A stretch of 5,997 nt of DNA from Phototrophicales bacterium (GTDB lineage Bacteria; Chloroflexota; Anaerolineae; Aggregatilineales; Phototrophicaceae). The translations under genes were made by a program, and so were the position numbers. The notes below the pieces were generated by a model. It saw only the letters and a program-made list of their open reading frames with translations, had not been told where the DNA came from and searched no databases. Location: NCBI GenBank assembly GCA_002794515.1, contig PGTJ01000168.1, positions 1 to 5,997 on the forward strand, written 5' to 3'. Below are positions 1 to 5,997 of this stretch, piece after piece; positions within the stretch are counted from its first letter, which is position 1, and every line of letters starts with the position of its first letter.

Positions 1-26
1 ACCTTAACTATAACAATAATTTTTCA

Positions 27-45
27 CGGGCGCAAAAATTGCCCG
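27..45. repeat. Second short inverted repeat downstream of livM
   Basis: CGGGC and GCCCG flank the 9-nt stretch GCAAAAATT, giving a 5-bp GC-rich stem; an alternative pairing extends it as CGGG, a 2-nt bulge, then CAA/TTG. It lies about 75 nt past the livM stop. In the minus-strand direction it is followed by TGAAAAATTATTG, not a clean T-run, so it is at best a weak terminator for the operon. Confidence 0.35.
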
Positions 46-73
46 AACCAGATTGCACAAATATGTTTATGAT

Positions 74-101
74 GTAGAGGCGCAATCGATTGCCTCTCTA
101 C
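74..101. repeat. 28-bp near-perfect palindrome downstream of livM
   Basis: The sequence begins GTAGAG and ends CTCTAC around the exact 12-bp palindrome GCAATCGATTGC. Only the seventh and eighth base pairs from each end fail to match. It starts 18 nt after the livM stop. As RNA it would fold into a long stem with a TCGA tip, but no U-run follows on the minus strand, so it is a poor intrinsic terminator. The GTAGAG...CTCTAC ends resemble dispersed palindromic repeats I recall from some Chloroflexota and cyanobacterial genomes; that comparison is from memory and untested. Confidence 0.6.
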
Positions 102-119
102 AAGCACGATGATGCGGCG

Positions 120-1235
120 TTAATACGAATAGGGTCGTATCTTCCACGAAATTTTCAGAATTTCCCACTGATAAGCGATGCCTCTGGGCAATAACACTAA
201 AAAGAGCGCCAATATCAACCCGAACATCATGGGTGGAAATGCCGTGCTGACTTGTTCGGCTGGCACAAATGTGAACAGGTTGCTGAAGAATGTCGCCAAA
301 ACGGGCTGAATATCGGGGACGATAATCTGATTCACAATCAGGATAAATGCCGCCCCAAACAATGGACCCAAAGCGAAGCCTGCACCACCGATCACCAACA
401 TCGCCAGCAATTCTATCGACAAGGCGAAGGTGAAATCGGTCGGTTGGATGCTCTGTTTATTGAAGGCGAATAGCGCACCCGCCAAACCTGCATACACCGA
501 ACTAATGAAAAAGGCTTGTAATTTATAATTGAACACATTGATTCCCAACAATTCGGCGGCGAGGTCGTTATCGCGGATAGAGATGAACGCCCGCCCCACG
601 CGAGTTCGCACCAGATTGCGAGCGACTAAGAACGATAACACCGCAAAAGGGATGATGATGTAATACATGCCGAGCTTGGTGGCGGTTGTGCCAAAGAATG
701 GCACGCCATAATTTTCGAGCGTGATGGCATTTGCCCCGCCTGTATATGGCGCAAGCGGGTAGGTGATGAGCCAGATGATGATGCTTTGTGCCGCCAATGT
801 TGCCATTGCCAAATAAAAGCCTTTGACGCGCAACGAGGGCAATCCAAATAATAAGCCGATAAACCCAGTGAACAACATCGATACGGGCAGTGCTGTCCAG
901 AAGGTGAAGCCCAAATTGCGGACTAAAATCCCTGCCGTATACGCGCCTACCGCCATGAATGCCGCATGACCGAGCGAAATCTGACCCGTATAACCCATGA
1001 TGATATTCAGACCTTGCACGGCGATGGCAAAAATGGCGATTTTGGCAATGGTGCTGACCCACAATGATGGGATGATGTTTAATCCCAACAAACCGTCACT
1101 ACTCAACATGGGCAACAGGAGCAATATGCCCACAAATACCCACGCGCTGATGCGATTCGCGGGTGTGCGATCGAGCATCATATCTTGAGCGTAGGTGGTA
1201 TTGAATACCCCTGAGGGGCGAATATTTGCCGCCAT
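120..1235 (-). CDS. livM: LivM-type permease subunit of a branched-chain amino acid/organic acid ABC importer
   Basis: This 371-residue inner-membrane protein would form one half of the importer channel, pairing with LivH and contacting a LivG/LivF-type ATPase. The family signature GYTGQISLGHAAFMAVGAYT is at residues 81-100, followed by GLPSLRVKGFYLAMATLA at 131-148. The cytoplasmic ATPase-contact loop is at about 210-235 (TRVGRAFISIRDNDLAAELL), and the conserved GGAGFALGPLFGA stretch is at 283-295. Hydrophobic segments fall at about 31-46, 58-80, 86-104, 114-131, 141-159, 189-205, 240-259, 272-301 and 334-350. A polar N-terminal tail of about 30 residues precedes the first segment. The ATG start is well supported: GAGAGGA lies 8 nt upstream, inside the last codons of livH, and only 2 nt separate the two genes, which suggests translational coupling. 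Length is normal for the family. The family assignment is firm; the substrate cannot be read from the sequence. Confidence 0.95.
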   Translation of the reverse strand: MAANIRPSGVFNTTYAQDMMLDRTPANRISAWVFVGILLLLPMLSSDGLLGLNIIPSLWVSTIAKIAIFAIAVQGLNIIMGYTGQISLGHAAFMAVGAYTAGILVRNLGFTFWTALPVSMLFTGFIGLLFGLPSLRVKGFYLAMATLAAQSIIIWLITYPLAPYTGGANAITLENYGVPFFGTTATKLGMYYIIIPFAVLSFLVARNLVRTRVGRAFISIRDNDLAAELLGINVFNYKLQAFFISSVYAGLAGALFAFNKQSIQPTDFTFALSIELLAMLVIGGAGFALGPLFGAAFILIVNQIIVPDIQPVLATFFSNLFTFVPAEQVSTAFPPMMFGLILALFLVLLPRGIAYQWEILKISWKIRPYSY

Positions 1236-1237
1236 AA

Positions 1238-3109
1238 TTAAATCCTCTCAATCCGTTTTTGACCGAACAATCCATCTGGTTTGAAGATGAGTACCACCAT
1301 CAAAATCACATATGGGACCAGTTGCGTCCCCGCTTCGGAGCGGAATAATTGGTCGCCCCACAGTTGACCCAACCCGATGATGATACCACCCACAAATGCA
1401 CCACCCACCGATTCTAGCCCGCCTAATAACACCGCGGGGAATACGATGAGCGCAATTCCTGGCAATGTTGGACCGATGCTATTGCCCCCGCCATACAATA
1501 CTCCTGCGATGAGCGCCAATAGGCTTGTCACCACCCACGCAACGGCTAAAATTGCCCGCACGCGCAACCCGACCGATTGCGCCAACACCTGATTTTCGGC
1601 GGTGGCACGCATCGACAAGCCAACACTGGTATATTGGAAAAATAAGATGAATGCCAAAAATGTCAGCGATGCCAAGATGAATATCAACACTGATGCCGAT
1701 GGAATGCGTAATGCCCGATCGATTTGTGGGATGATATTGACCAATTCCACCTCGTAATTGCGAGGCATCCCTAAACCCGATAAATCGTTAAAAATGGGTA
1801 TTTTGGTATCAATCGTTGGAAAGAAGAAATTGTTCAATCCCACAAAAATGCGGTCTAATGCCAATGTCATTAACACCATCGTGAAAATCGGTTGCCCCAT
1901 CAATGGGCGGATGCTGAACCGCTCAATACACAAACCCATTAGTGTGGCAATCACCACCGCGCCGACCAGCGCACGGATTAAGCGCCATTCTTCGCCACTG
2001 ATAGTCATCATGAATACCATCACCGCACCCGCAACAATAGCGATAACAATGCTGGTCAGGTTATAGGGGATGATTTCATCATCTTTTTTGCCGATGCCAA
2101 AGCGAGATAACACCTTGCCCCAATTTTGATACGATAAGCTAAAGGCAAATCCCAGCACAAATCCCAGCAATGCCCCTTGTATGGCGGTTATCAATATCGT
2201 CAATGTCAGACCTAACCCCGCCACAGAGGCATTACGGGCGAATAAATCCACCGCGATTAAATCAATGATCACGAAACCTGCCAATACCAATATGGCATAG
2301 GGCAGGGCAAGCACATTTTCGTCTTTGGATTGTGTGAGTGGATTTAGTGGGGTTAATCCGAGCGCGATGACCAATCCGGTGATGATGCGGATAATCCACG
2401 CCAATCCATCACTTGCGCCGATGATAACCACAATCACCCCACTGATCCCTACAATCGCCCCAACGACCGCCGATAAGATGAGCAATTTTTGGTTATTGAC
2501 GCGCATATAAAAGCGCGTGACGCTCATCAACAACAAGAAAAAGACCAATGCGTAGATGATGCCACCGATAAGACTGCTGATGATGCCCAACACATTCGCC
2601 GATAGCGATGGGATGACGAGGCGCAACAATCCGCCGATGATGCCATTGGCAATGATATTCACCAAAACGGGATACAAGGCGAATAGCGCAAATCCCCATG
2701 CGGTTGGCAATAATATCTTATCGAAGGCGAATGCCGTGTTCATATTGATGAACATGAATACGGTGATGCCGACTAACCCAATCACCGCCACCATGTTGAA
2801 ACTTTCGGTGTTATAAAATGTGAGGAAAAACCATGCGGTGATGAGCATCATCGCGCCATGTGCAAAGTTGAATACCCCCGATGCTTTGTTGATGATGACA
2901 ATCCCCACGGCGATAATGGCATAGATTGCGCCAACCAATATCCCTTTGATCGTCACATCCACATAACTGCGTGGATTATCGCCAATTCTATCGCCGAGCC
3001 ACATCACAAATGTGACTACGATGACCAATGTCGCCCATCGCCCAACCCATTGCCAATTGATGCGGGGTAGGGTAATAAGCCTCCCCTGAGAAAATGTATT
3101 CGTCGCCAA
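1238..3109 (-). CDS. livH: LivH-type permease subunit with a large extra transmembrane insertion
   Basis: This 623-residue membrane protein is the second channel half of the importer. The LivH core is clear but split. The N-terminal part has GILVGAIYAIIAVGIVIINK (56-75) and ASGVFNFAHGAMML (76-89). The C-terminal part has GLCIERFSIRPLMGQP (392-407), the ATPase-contact loop VGLSMRATAENQVLAQSVGL (496-515), LLGGLESVGGAFVGG (561-575) and the tail FKPDGLFGQK (609-618). In E. coli LivH, as I recall it, the NFAHG and IER motifs are about 50 residues apart; here they are about 315 apart. The extra ~260 residues (about 96-355) are very hydrophobic, with candidate membrane segments near 106-122, 134-155, 171-197, 209-231, 236-252, 270-289 and 297-326, and polar loops SKDENV (261-266) and GKKDDEI (340-346). 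I do not recognise the insert. No frameshift is seen. The start is TTG, chosen because AAAGGA lies 8 nt upstream; the next in-frame Met is residue 36, inside a hydrophobic stretch. LivM is a separate gene, so this is not a LivHM fusion. Confidence 0.9.
   Translation of the reverse strand: MATNTFSQGRLITLPRINWQWVGRWATLVIVVTFVMWLGDRIGDNPRSYVDVTIKGILVGAIYAIIAVGIVIINKASGVFNFAHGAMMLITAWFFLTFYNTESFNMVAVIGLVGITVFMFINMNTAFAFDKILLPTAWGFALFALYPVLVNIIANGIIGGLLRLVIPSLSANVLGIISSLIGGIIYALVFFLLLMSVTRFYMRVNNQKLLILSAVVGAIVGISGVIVVIIGASDGLAWIIRIITGLVIALGLTPLNPLTQSKDENVLALPYAILVLAGFVIIDLIAVDLFARNASVAGLGLTLTILITAIQGALLGFVLGFAFSLSYQNWGKVLSRFGIGKKDDEIIPYNLTSIVIAIVAGAVMVFMMTISGEEWRLIRALVGAVVIATLMGLCIERFSIRPLMGQPIFTMVLMTLALDRIFVGLNNFFFPTIDTKIPIFNDLSGLGMPRNYEVELVNIIPQIDRALRIPSASVLIFILASLTFLAFILFFQYTSVGLSMRATAENQVLAQSVGLRVRAILAVAWVVTSLLALIAGVLYGGGNSIGPTLPGIALIVFPAVLLGGLESVGGAFVGGIIIGLGQLWGDQLFRSEAGTQLVPYVILMVVLIFKPDGLFGQKRIERI
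1243..1248 (-). promoter_or_regulatory. Ribosome binding site of livM inside the 3' end of livH
   Basis: Read on the minus strand, AGAGGA lies 8 nt before the livM ATG and overlaps the last codons of livH (Glu-Arg-Ile-stop). The stop of livH and the start of livM are 2 nt apart. This layout fits ribosome re-initiation, keeping the two channel subunits at similar levels. Confidence 0.75.
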
Positions 3110-3117
3110 TGTAACAA

Positions 3118-3123
3118 TCCTTT
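3118..3123 (-). promoter_or_regulatory. Ribosome binding site deciding the TTG start of livH
   Basis: AAAGGA on the minus strand sits 8 nt before the TTG at 3109-3107. It is the strongest purine-rich site in the 79-nt gap and supports the TTG start, since no in-frame ATG exists until residue 36, which would cut into the first hydrophobic segment. Confidence 0.75.
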
Positions 3124-3162
3124 ACTCAACAATAAATCTAAGTTTGCTTATTTTATTGGTAT

Positions 3163-3182
3163 GGACGGTGTGTATACCGCCC
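3163..3182 (-). other. Intercistronic hairpin between the ligase gene and livH
   Basis: The minus-strand RNA can form a 7-bp stem, GGGCGGU with ACCGUCC (one G-U pair), around the 6-nt loop AUACAC. It begins 6 nt after the ligase stop codon. No U-run follows (the next bases are AUACCAAUAAAAUAAG), so it is not a canonical terminator. It could protect the 3' end of the upstream message, act as a weak attenuator, or be chance. The rest of this 79-nt gap is AT-rich, and I see no convincing -35/-10 pair in it. Confidence 0.4.
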
Positions 3183-3188
3183 CGATTT

Positions 3189-5165
3189 TCATACATCCAT
3201 GACCCGTACAGCCGTCTCGACCACACCCGTACGACCATCTCGATATTTGACTTCTGCGCTGACCAGCACCTCGTCTTTATCGGTATACATGGCATCAATC
3301 ATCATGCCATAGCGTTGTTCTAATGCCTTACGGCGTAACTTGCGAGTGCGCGTTAGTTCGGCTTCATCGGCATCGAATGCCTTGTGCAAAATCACGAATT
3401 TGCGAATTCGCGCCGCTTCGGGCAAGTCCTCATTCACCCGTTGAATTTCTTTGCGAATGATGTCATAGACCTGTGGTTTTTGGGTTAAATCGACATATGT
3501 GGTGAAATTAACGCGATTTTTCTCTGCCCAACGGCTGACATTATCGAAATCGATGATGACAATCGCTGTCACAAACGCCATATCAAACCCGCCTATGGTC
3601 ATCACATCTTGAATATATGGGCTAAATTTGAGCCGCCCTTCGATGAATTGTGGGCTAAAACTTTCGCCATTCGACAATTCAATCATATCGCTCACACGGT
3701 CAAGATAAATCAGATGACCATCTGCGCCGATATACCCCGCATCGCCTGTTTTGAAGAAGCCGTCTTCATCAAATGCTTCGGCGGTTTTTTCTTCTGCCTT
3801 ATAGTATCCCGCAAAAATGGCACGACTACGCACACGAATCTCGCGGTTTTCGGCGATTTTGATCTCCACACCGGGCATAATTTCGCCGACACTGGCTAAT
3901 TTGATGCGGTTGGGATAGTGCATGGTCACGCCTTGCATCTCGGTCGAGCCGTATAAACTGCGGAGTTCCACACCCACAGCGCGGAAAAAGCGCAACACAT
4001 CGGGGCTGAGTACCGAGCCAGATGTGAAGGCATTTCGCATTCGCACCATGCCGATTTTATCACGCAGGGGTTGTAATATCGCCCATTCGGCGATACCGCG
4101 CAAAAATTTGGTCATGAACGGGATCGGTTTGCCTTTGTCTTCGAGGTCAATCACCCGATACGCCACAGGCATAAAGAGCATATATAACAGGCGGTTAATC
4201 CATGAACTGTCATTCACCCGCATTTGCATCGTCCGCGCCAGATTTTCCCAAATGCGACTAGGGAAGAGCAGGGCAGTAGGGGCGATCTCGCGCAAATCGG
4301 TTTGTACCGTCTCTGGACTTTCTGGAAAGTTCACCTGAAAGCCATATAACACATGCGCCGCCACACCCAGACTTTGTTCGGTAATCCATGCCAATGGGCT
4401 GAACGACAAATAATTATCGGTCTGATACGTCTTGATGATTTGTTGGGTATGCACATTGGCATAAATCAGGTTGCGATGTCGCACCATCGCCGCTTTGGGC
4501 AGGCTGGTCGTGCCACTGGTGTAGCTGAATATGGCGATATCTTCGCCATTGCCTTGTGCCACCGAATTCAAAAAGGCATTGGGGTGGGTTTTGGCATATT
4601 CCTGTCCGAGCGCCAACAGTTCATCAAAGCTCATCAACCAGTCATCATCATAACTCCACATCCCGCGCTCTTCCCAATAAATCACCTTGCGGATATTGGG
4701 CAATTTGTCGCGCAGTTCGAGCGCTTTGTCGCATTGTTCTTGGTCGTGGGCGAATAAAATCACCGCCTCGGAGTTGGTGATGACATATGATAATTCTTGG
4801 GGATTGGCATCGGTGAAAATCGCCGTGCTAATCGCCCCAACGCTGTGTGTGGCATATTCTGCCCAATAAAATTCGGGGTCGTTCTCGCCGATGATCGCCA
4901 CTTTTTCGCCACGTTGAAGCCCCAGACTCATCAATCCCAGTGCCAAATCGTGAACTTTTTGGTACGACTCTTCCCATGTATATTCCTGCCAAATGCCGAG
5001 GCGTTTTTTCCGCATGGCAATTTTGCCCCAATATTTTTTAGCGGTATCGACAAATAATTTGGGTAGGGTATCTTTATCTTTATCGAGCGCAGGGATGTGA
5101 TGCCCTTCGGGCGTAAAAATTTGTGCTTCACGTTTTATTTGGGTGTTAACAGCATCAATAACCAT
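3189..5165 (-). CDS. AMP-forming long-chain/organic acid acyl-CoA ligase (AMP-binding superfamily)
   Basis: This 658-residue protein would activate a carboxylic acid with ATP to an acyl-adenylate and transfer it to CoA, probably in the cytoplasm or at the inner face of the membrane. The ATP-binding loop FSYTSGTTSLPKAAM (213-227) fits the AMP-binding signature, with Ser for the usual second Gly and PKAAM for PKG. Also visible are SGSVLSPDVLRFF (382-394), the adenine-binding SLYGSTE (403-409), the ribose-binding aspartate in FKTGDAGYIG (471-480), the hinge LDRVSDMIELSNGESFSP (488-505) and the C-terminal lysine motif ELTRTRKLRRKAL (603-615), where K609 is the likely catalytic lysine. All core elements for activity are present. 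Length and layout fit the FadD/ACSL-like branch; about 40 residues follow the lysine motif. It lies 4 nt after livG and 79 nt before livH, so it belongs to the importer operon. Chain length or ring specificity cannot be told. The ATG start has AGGA 11 nt upstream, a rather long spacing. Confidence 0.92.
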   Translation of the reverse strand: MVIDAVNTQIKREAQIFTPEGHHIPALDKDKDTLPKLFVDTAKKYWGKIAMRKKRLGIWQEYTWEESYQKVHDLALGLMSLGLQRGEKVAIIGENDPEFYWAEYATHSVGAISTAIFTDANPQELSYVITNSEAVILFAHDQEQCDKALELRDKLPNIRKVIYWEERGMWSYDDDWLMSFDELLALGQEYAKTHPNAFLNSVAQGNGEDIAIFSYTSGTTSLPKAAMVRHRNLIYANVHTQQIIKTYQTDNYLSFSPLAWITEQSLGVAAHVLYGFQVNFPESPETVQTDLREIAPTALLFPSRIWENLARTMQMRVNDSSWINRLLYMLFMPVAYRVIDLEDKGKPIPFMTKFLRGIAEWAILQPLRDKIGMVRMRNAFTSGSVLSPDVLRFFRAVGVELRSLYGSTEMQGVTMHYPNRIKLASVGEIMPGVEIKIAENREIRVRSRAIFAGYYKAEEKTAEAFDEDGFFKTGDAGYIGADGHLIYLDRVSDMIELSNGESFSPQFIEGRLKFSPYIQDVMTIGGFDMAFVTAIVIIDFDNVSRWAEKNRVNFTTYVDLTQKPQVYDIIRKEIQRVNEDLPEAARIRKFVILHKAFDADEAELTRTRKLRRKALEQRYGMMIDAMYTDKDEVLVSAEVKYRDGRTGVVETAVRVMDV

Positions 5166-5169
5166 AATT

Positions 5170-5946
5170 TTAATGTTCCTGACCTAAATATGCTTTAATA
5201 ACCGCGTCATCACGACTGATTTGTTCGGGTGTGCCTTCGGCAATTTTCATGCCGAAATCTAACGCAACGATGCGGTGTGAAATATCCATCACCAGCCCGA
5301 TATCGTGTTCAATGAGCATGATGGTCATCTTTTGGCGCTCATGGATATCGAGGATAAACCGCGCCATATCTTCTTTTTCTTCAACATTCATGCCCGCCAT
5401 CGGTTCATCGAGCAAGAGCATGGTTGGTTCGAGCGCCAATGCCCGCCCCAATTCGACCCGTTTTCGCAAGCCATAACTCAAGTTGCCGACAACGGTCTTA
5501 CGGACATGTTCCATCTCTAAAAAGTCGATAATCTCTTCGACCCGTTGCCGATGCTCAATTTCTTGTTTTTTAGCGGGTCCCAAAAATAATGCCCCCGTGA
5601 GCATATTGCCTTTCATATGCAAATGACGCGCCGCCATCAGGTTATCGAGCGCCGTCATGTTGGTATATAGGGCGATATTTTGGAATGTGCGCGAAATGCC
5701 GAGTTGGGCGCGTTTATACGGTGGCAATTTGGTGATATCTTGCCCTTCGTAGATAATTGCACCTTGTTGGGGATGATAAAAGCCGTTGATGCTGTTGATG
5801 AGGCTGGTCTTGCCCGCACCATTCGGTCCGATGACGGCGAAAATCTCGCCCTCATGCACCTTAAAATCAACATGTTGCAGTGCTTTAATTCCCCCAAAAC
5901 TGAGTGAAATGTCATTAACGTGTAGTTTGACTGGTGGATTCATCAT
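5170..5946 (-). CDS. livG: LivG-type ATP-binding subunit of a branched-chain amino acid/organic acid ABC importer
   Basis: This ATPase (258 residues from the chosen start) would bind the cytoplasmic face of LivH/LivM and power import, normally as a heterodimer with LivF, which is not in the window. Counting from that start, Walker A is GPNGAGKT (40-47), the Q-loop is RTFQNIALYTNMTALDN (86-102), the ABC signature is LSYGLRKRVELGRAL (156-170), Walker B is LLLDEP (177-182) with catalytic E181, the D-loop region follows (AGMN), and the switch histidine is H214 in LIEHDIGLVM. The C-terminus EGTPEQISRDDAVIKAYLG is typical of LivG. The signature has Arg where the second Gln of LSGGQQ(K/R)R is usual, a mild variation. 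A longer reading from TTG at 5958 adds MRKY, but no Shine-Dalgarno precedes that codon, whereas GAGA lies 6 nt before ATG 5946 (9 nt before ATG 5943). Family call firm; start uncertain by a few codons. Confidence 0.95.
   Translation of the reverse strand: MMNPPVKLHVNDISLSFGGIKALQHVDFKVHEGEIFAVIGPNGAGKTSLINSINGFYHPQQGAIIYEGQDITKLPPYKRAQLGISRTFQNIALYTNMTALDNLMAARHLHMKGNMLTGALFLGPAKKQEIEHRQRVEEIIDFLEMEHVRKTVVGNLSYGLRKRVELGRALALEPTMLLLDEPMAGMNVEEKEDMARFILDIHERQKMTIMLIEHDIGLVMDISHRIVALDFGMKIAEGTPEQISRDDAVIKAYLGQEH
5177..5180 (-). promoter_or_regulatory. Probable ribosome binding site of the acyl-CoA ligase gene
   Basis: AGGA on the minus strand lies within the last codons of livG, 11 nt before the ligase ATG. 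The spacing is longer than usual, so initiation may depend on ribosomes finishing livG 4 nt upstream. This is a short motif and only moderately supported. Confidence 0.5.
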
Positions 5947-5997
5947 GTATTTTCTCAAAAAGTCTTATTTTGCACAAAAAATTTATTACTCTACATC

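Noticed and set aside
27..101. Canonical rho-independent terminator after livM
   Set aside because: Two stems are present, but neither is followed by a T-run in the minus-strand direction.
568..1062. 164-codon open frame on the minus strand inside livM
   Set aside because: It lies in another frame of livM, its product is rich in His and Arg with no recognisable motif, and livM itself is a clear family member over the same bases.
1758..2066. Plus-strand open frame of 102 codons opposite livH
   Set aside because: Antisense shadow of the livH core; composition rich in Ile, Asn, Pro and Thr, as expected from reversing hydrophobic codons.
1238..3109. LivH-LivM fusion as an explanation for the long permease
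   Set aside because: The extra region is in the middle rather than at an end, lacks LivM motifs, and a complete livM follows 2 nt downstream.
3110..3162. Possible internal promoter before livH (TAAAAT or TAGATT as -10)
   Set aside because: No acceptable -35 element lies 16-18 nt upstream of either candidate.
3922..4757. Two plus-strand open frames (3922-4338 and 4353-4757) opposite the ligase gene
   Set aside because: They are antisense to a strongly conserved ligase, show no domain-like sequence, and are explained by the codon pattern of the real gene.
5947..5997. Possible promoter upstream of livG (TTGTGC, 17 nt, GAAAAT)
   Set aside because: The -35 matches at only three and the -10 at four of six positions, and the -10 would almost touch the ATG. 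The AT-rich context makes such matches easy; livG may be expressed from a promoter further upstream.
5989..5997. CTCTACATC at the window end, the reverse complement of GATGTAGAG at 71-79, as a second copy of the palindrome
   Set aside because: Only nine bases match and the adjoining bases show no palindrome; the window edge prevents a fair test.

Overview
The window holds four complete genes, all on the minus strand and packed as one transcription unit: livG, an acyl-CoA ligase gene, livH and livM (read from high to low coordinates). It is part of an ABC importer operon of the branched-chain amino acid family (HAAT/Liv) with an AMP-forming acyl-CoA ligase in the middle. The second ATPase (LivF) and the periplasmic or lipoprotein binding protein (LivJ/K) are not in the window and probably lie just outside it. 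GC content looks moderate by eye, and both TTG and ATG starts are used. The protein sequences and a GTAGAG...CTCTAC palindrome would fit a Chloroflexota-like bacterium, but this is a weak inference; no phylogenetic marker is present.

Layout: 1-119 is the non-coding region downstream of livM, with two inverted repeats. livM is at 120-1235. livH is at 1238-3109, 2 nt upstream of livM, and the livM Shine-Dalgarno lies inside the last livH codons. A 79-nt gap at 3110-3188 holds a small hairpin and the livH ribosome binding site. The ligase is at 3189-5165, followed by a 4-nt gap and livG at 5170-5946. The stretch 5947-5997 is AT-rich leader or intergenic DNA cut by the window end. There is no gene-free stretch longer than about 120 nt.

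How the genes work together: LivH and LivM form the membrane channel and LivG is one of the two ATPases that drive it. The ligase would trap an imported carboxylic acid as its CoA thioester. The operon therefore more likely imports a fatty, aromatic or other organic acid than leucine, isoleucine or valine; this is inferred from gene context only.

The most unusual feature is LivH. At 623 residues it is about twice the usual length. Its conserved LivH core is split by roughly 260 extra, very hydrophobic residues, apparently six to eight additional membrane segments, between the NFAHG motif and the IERF..RP motif. The reading frame is intact. LivM is a separate and normal gene, so this is not the known kind of LivH-LivM fusion.
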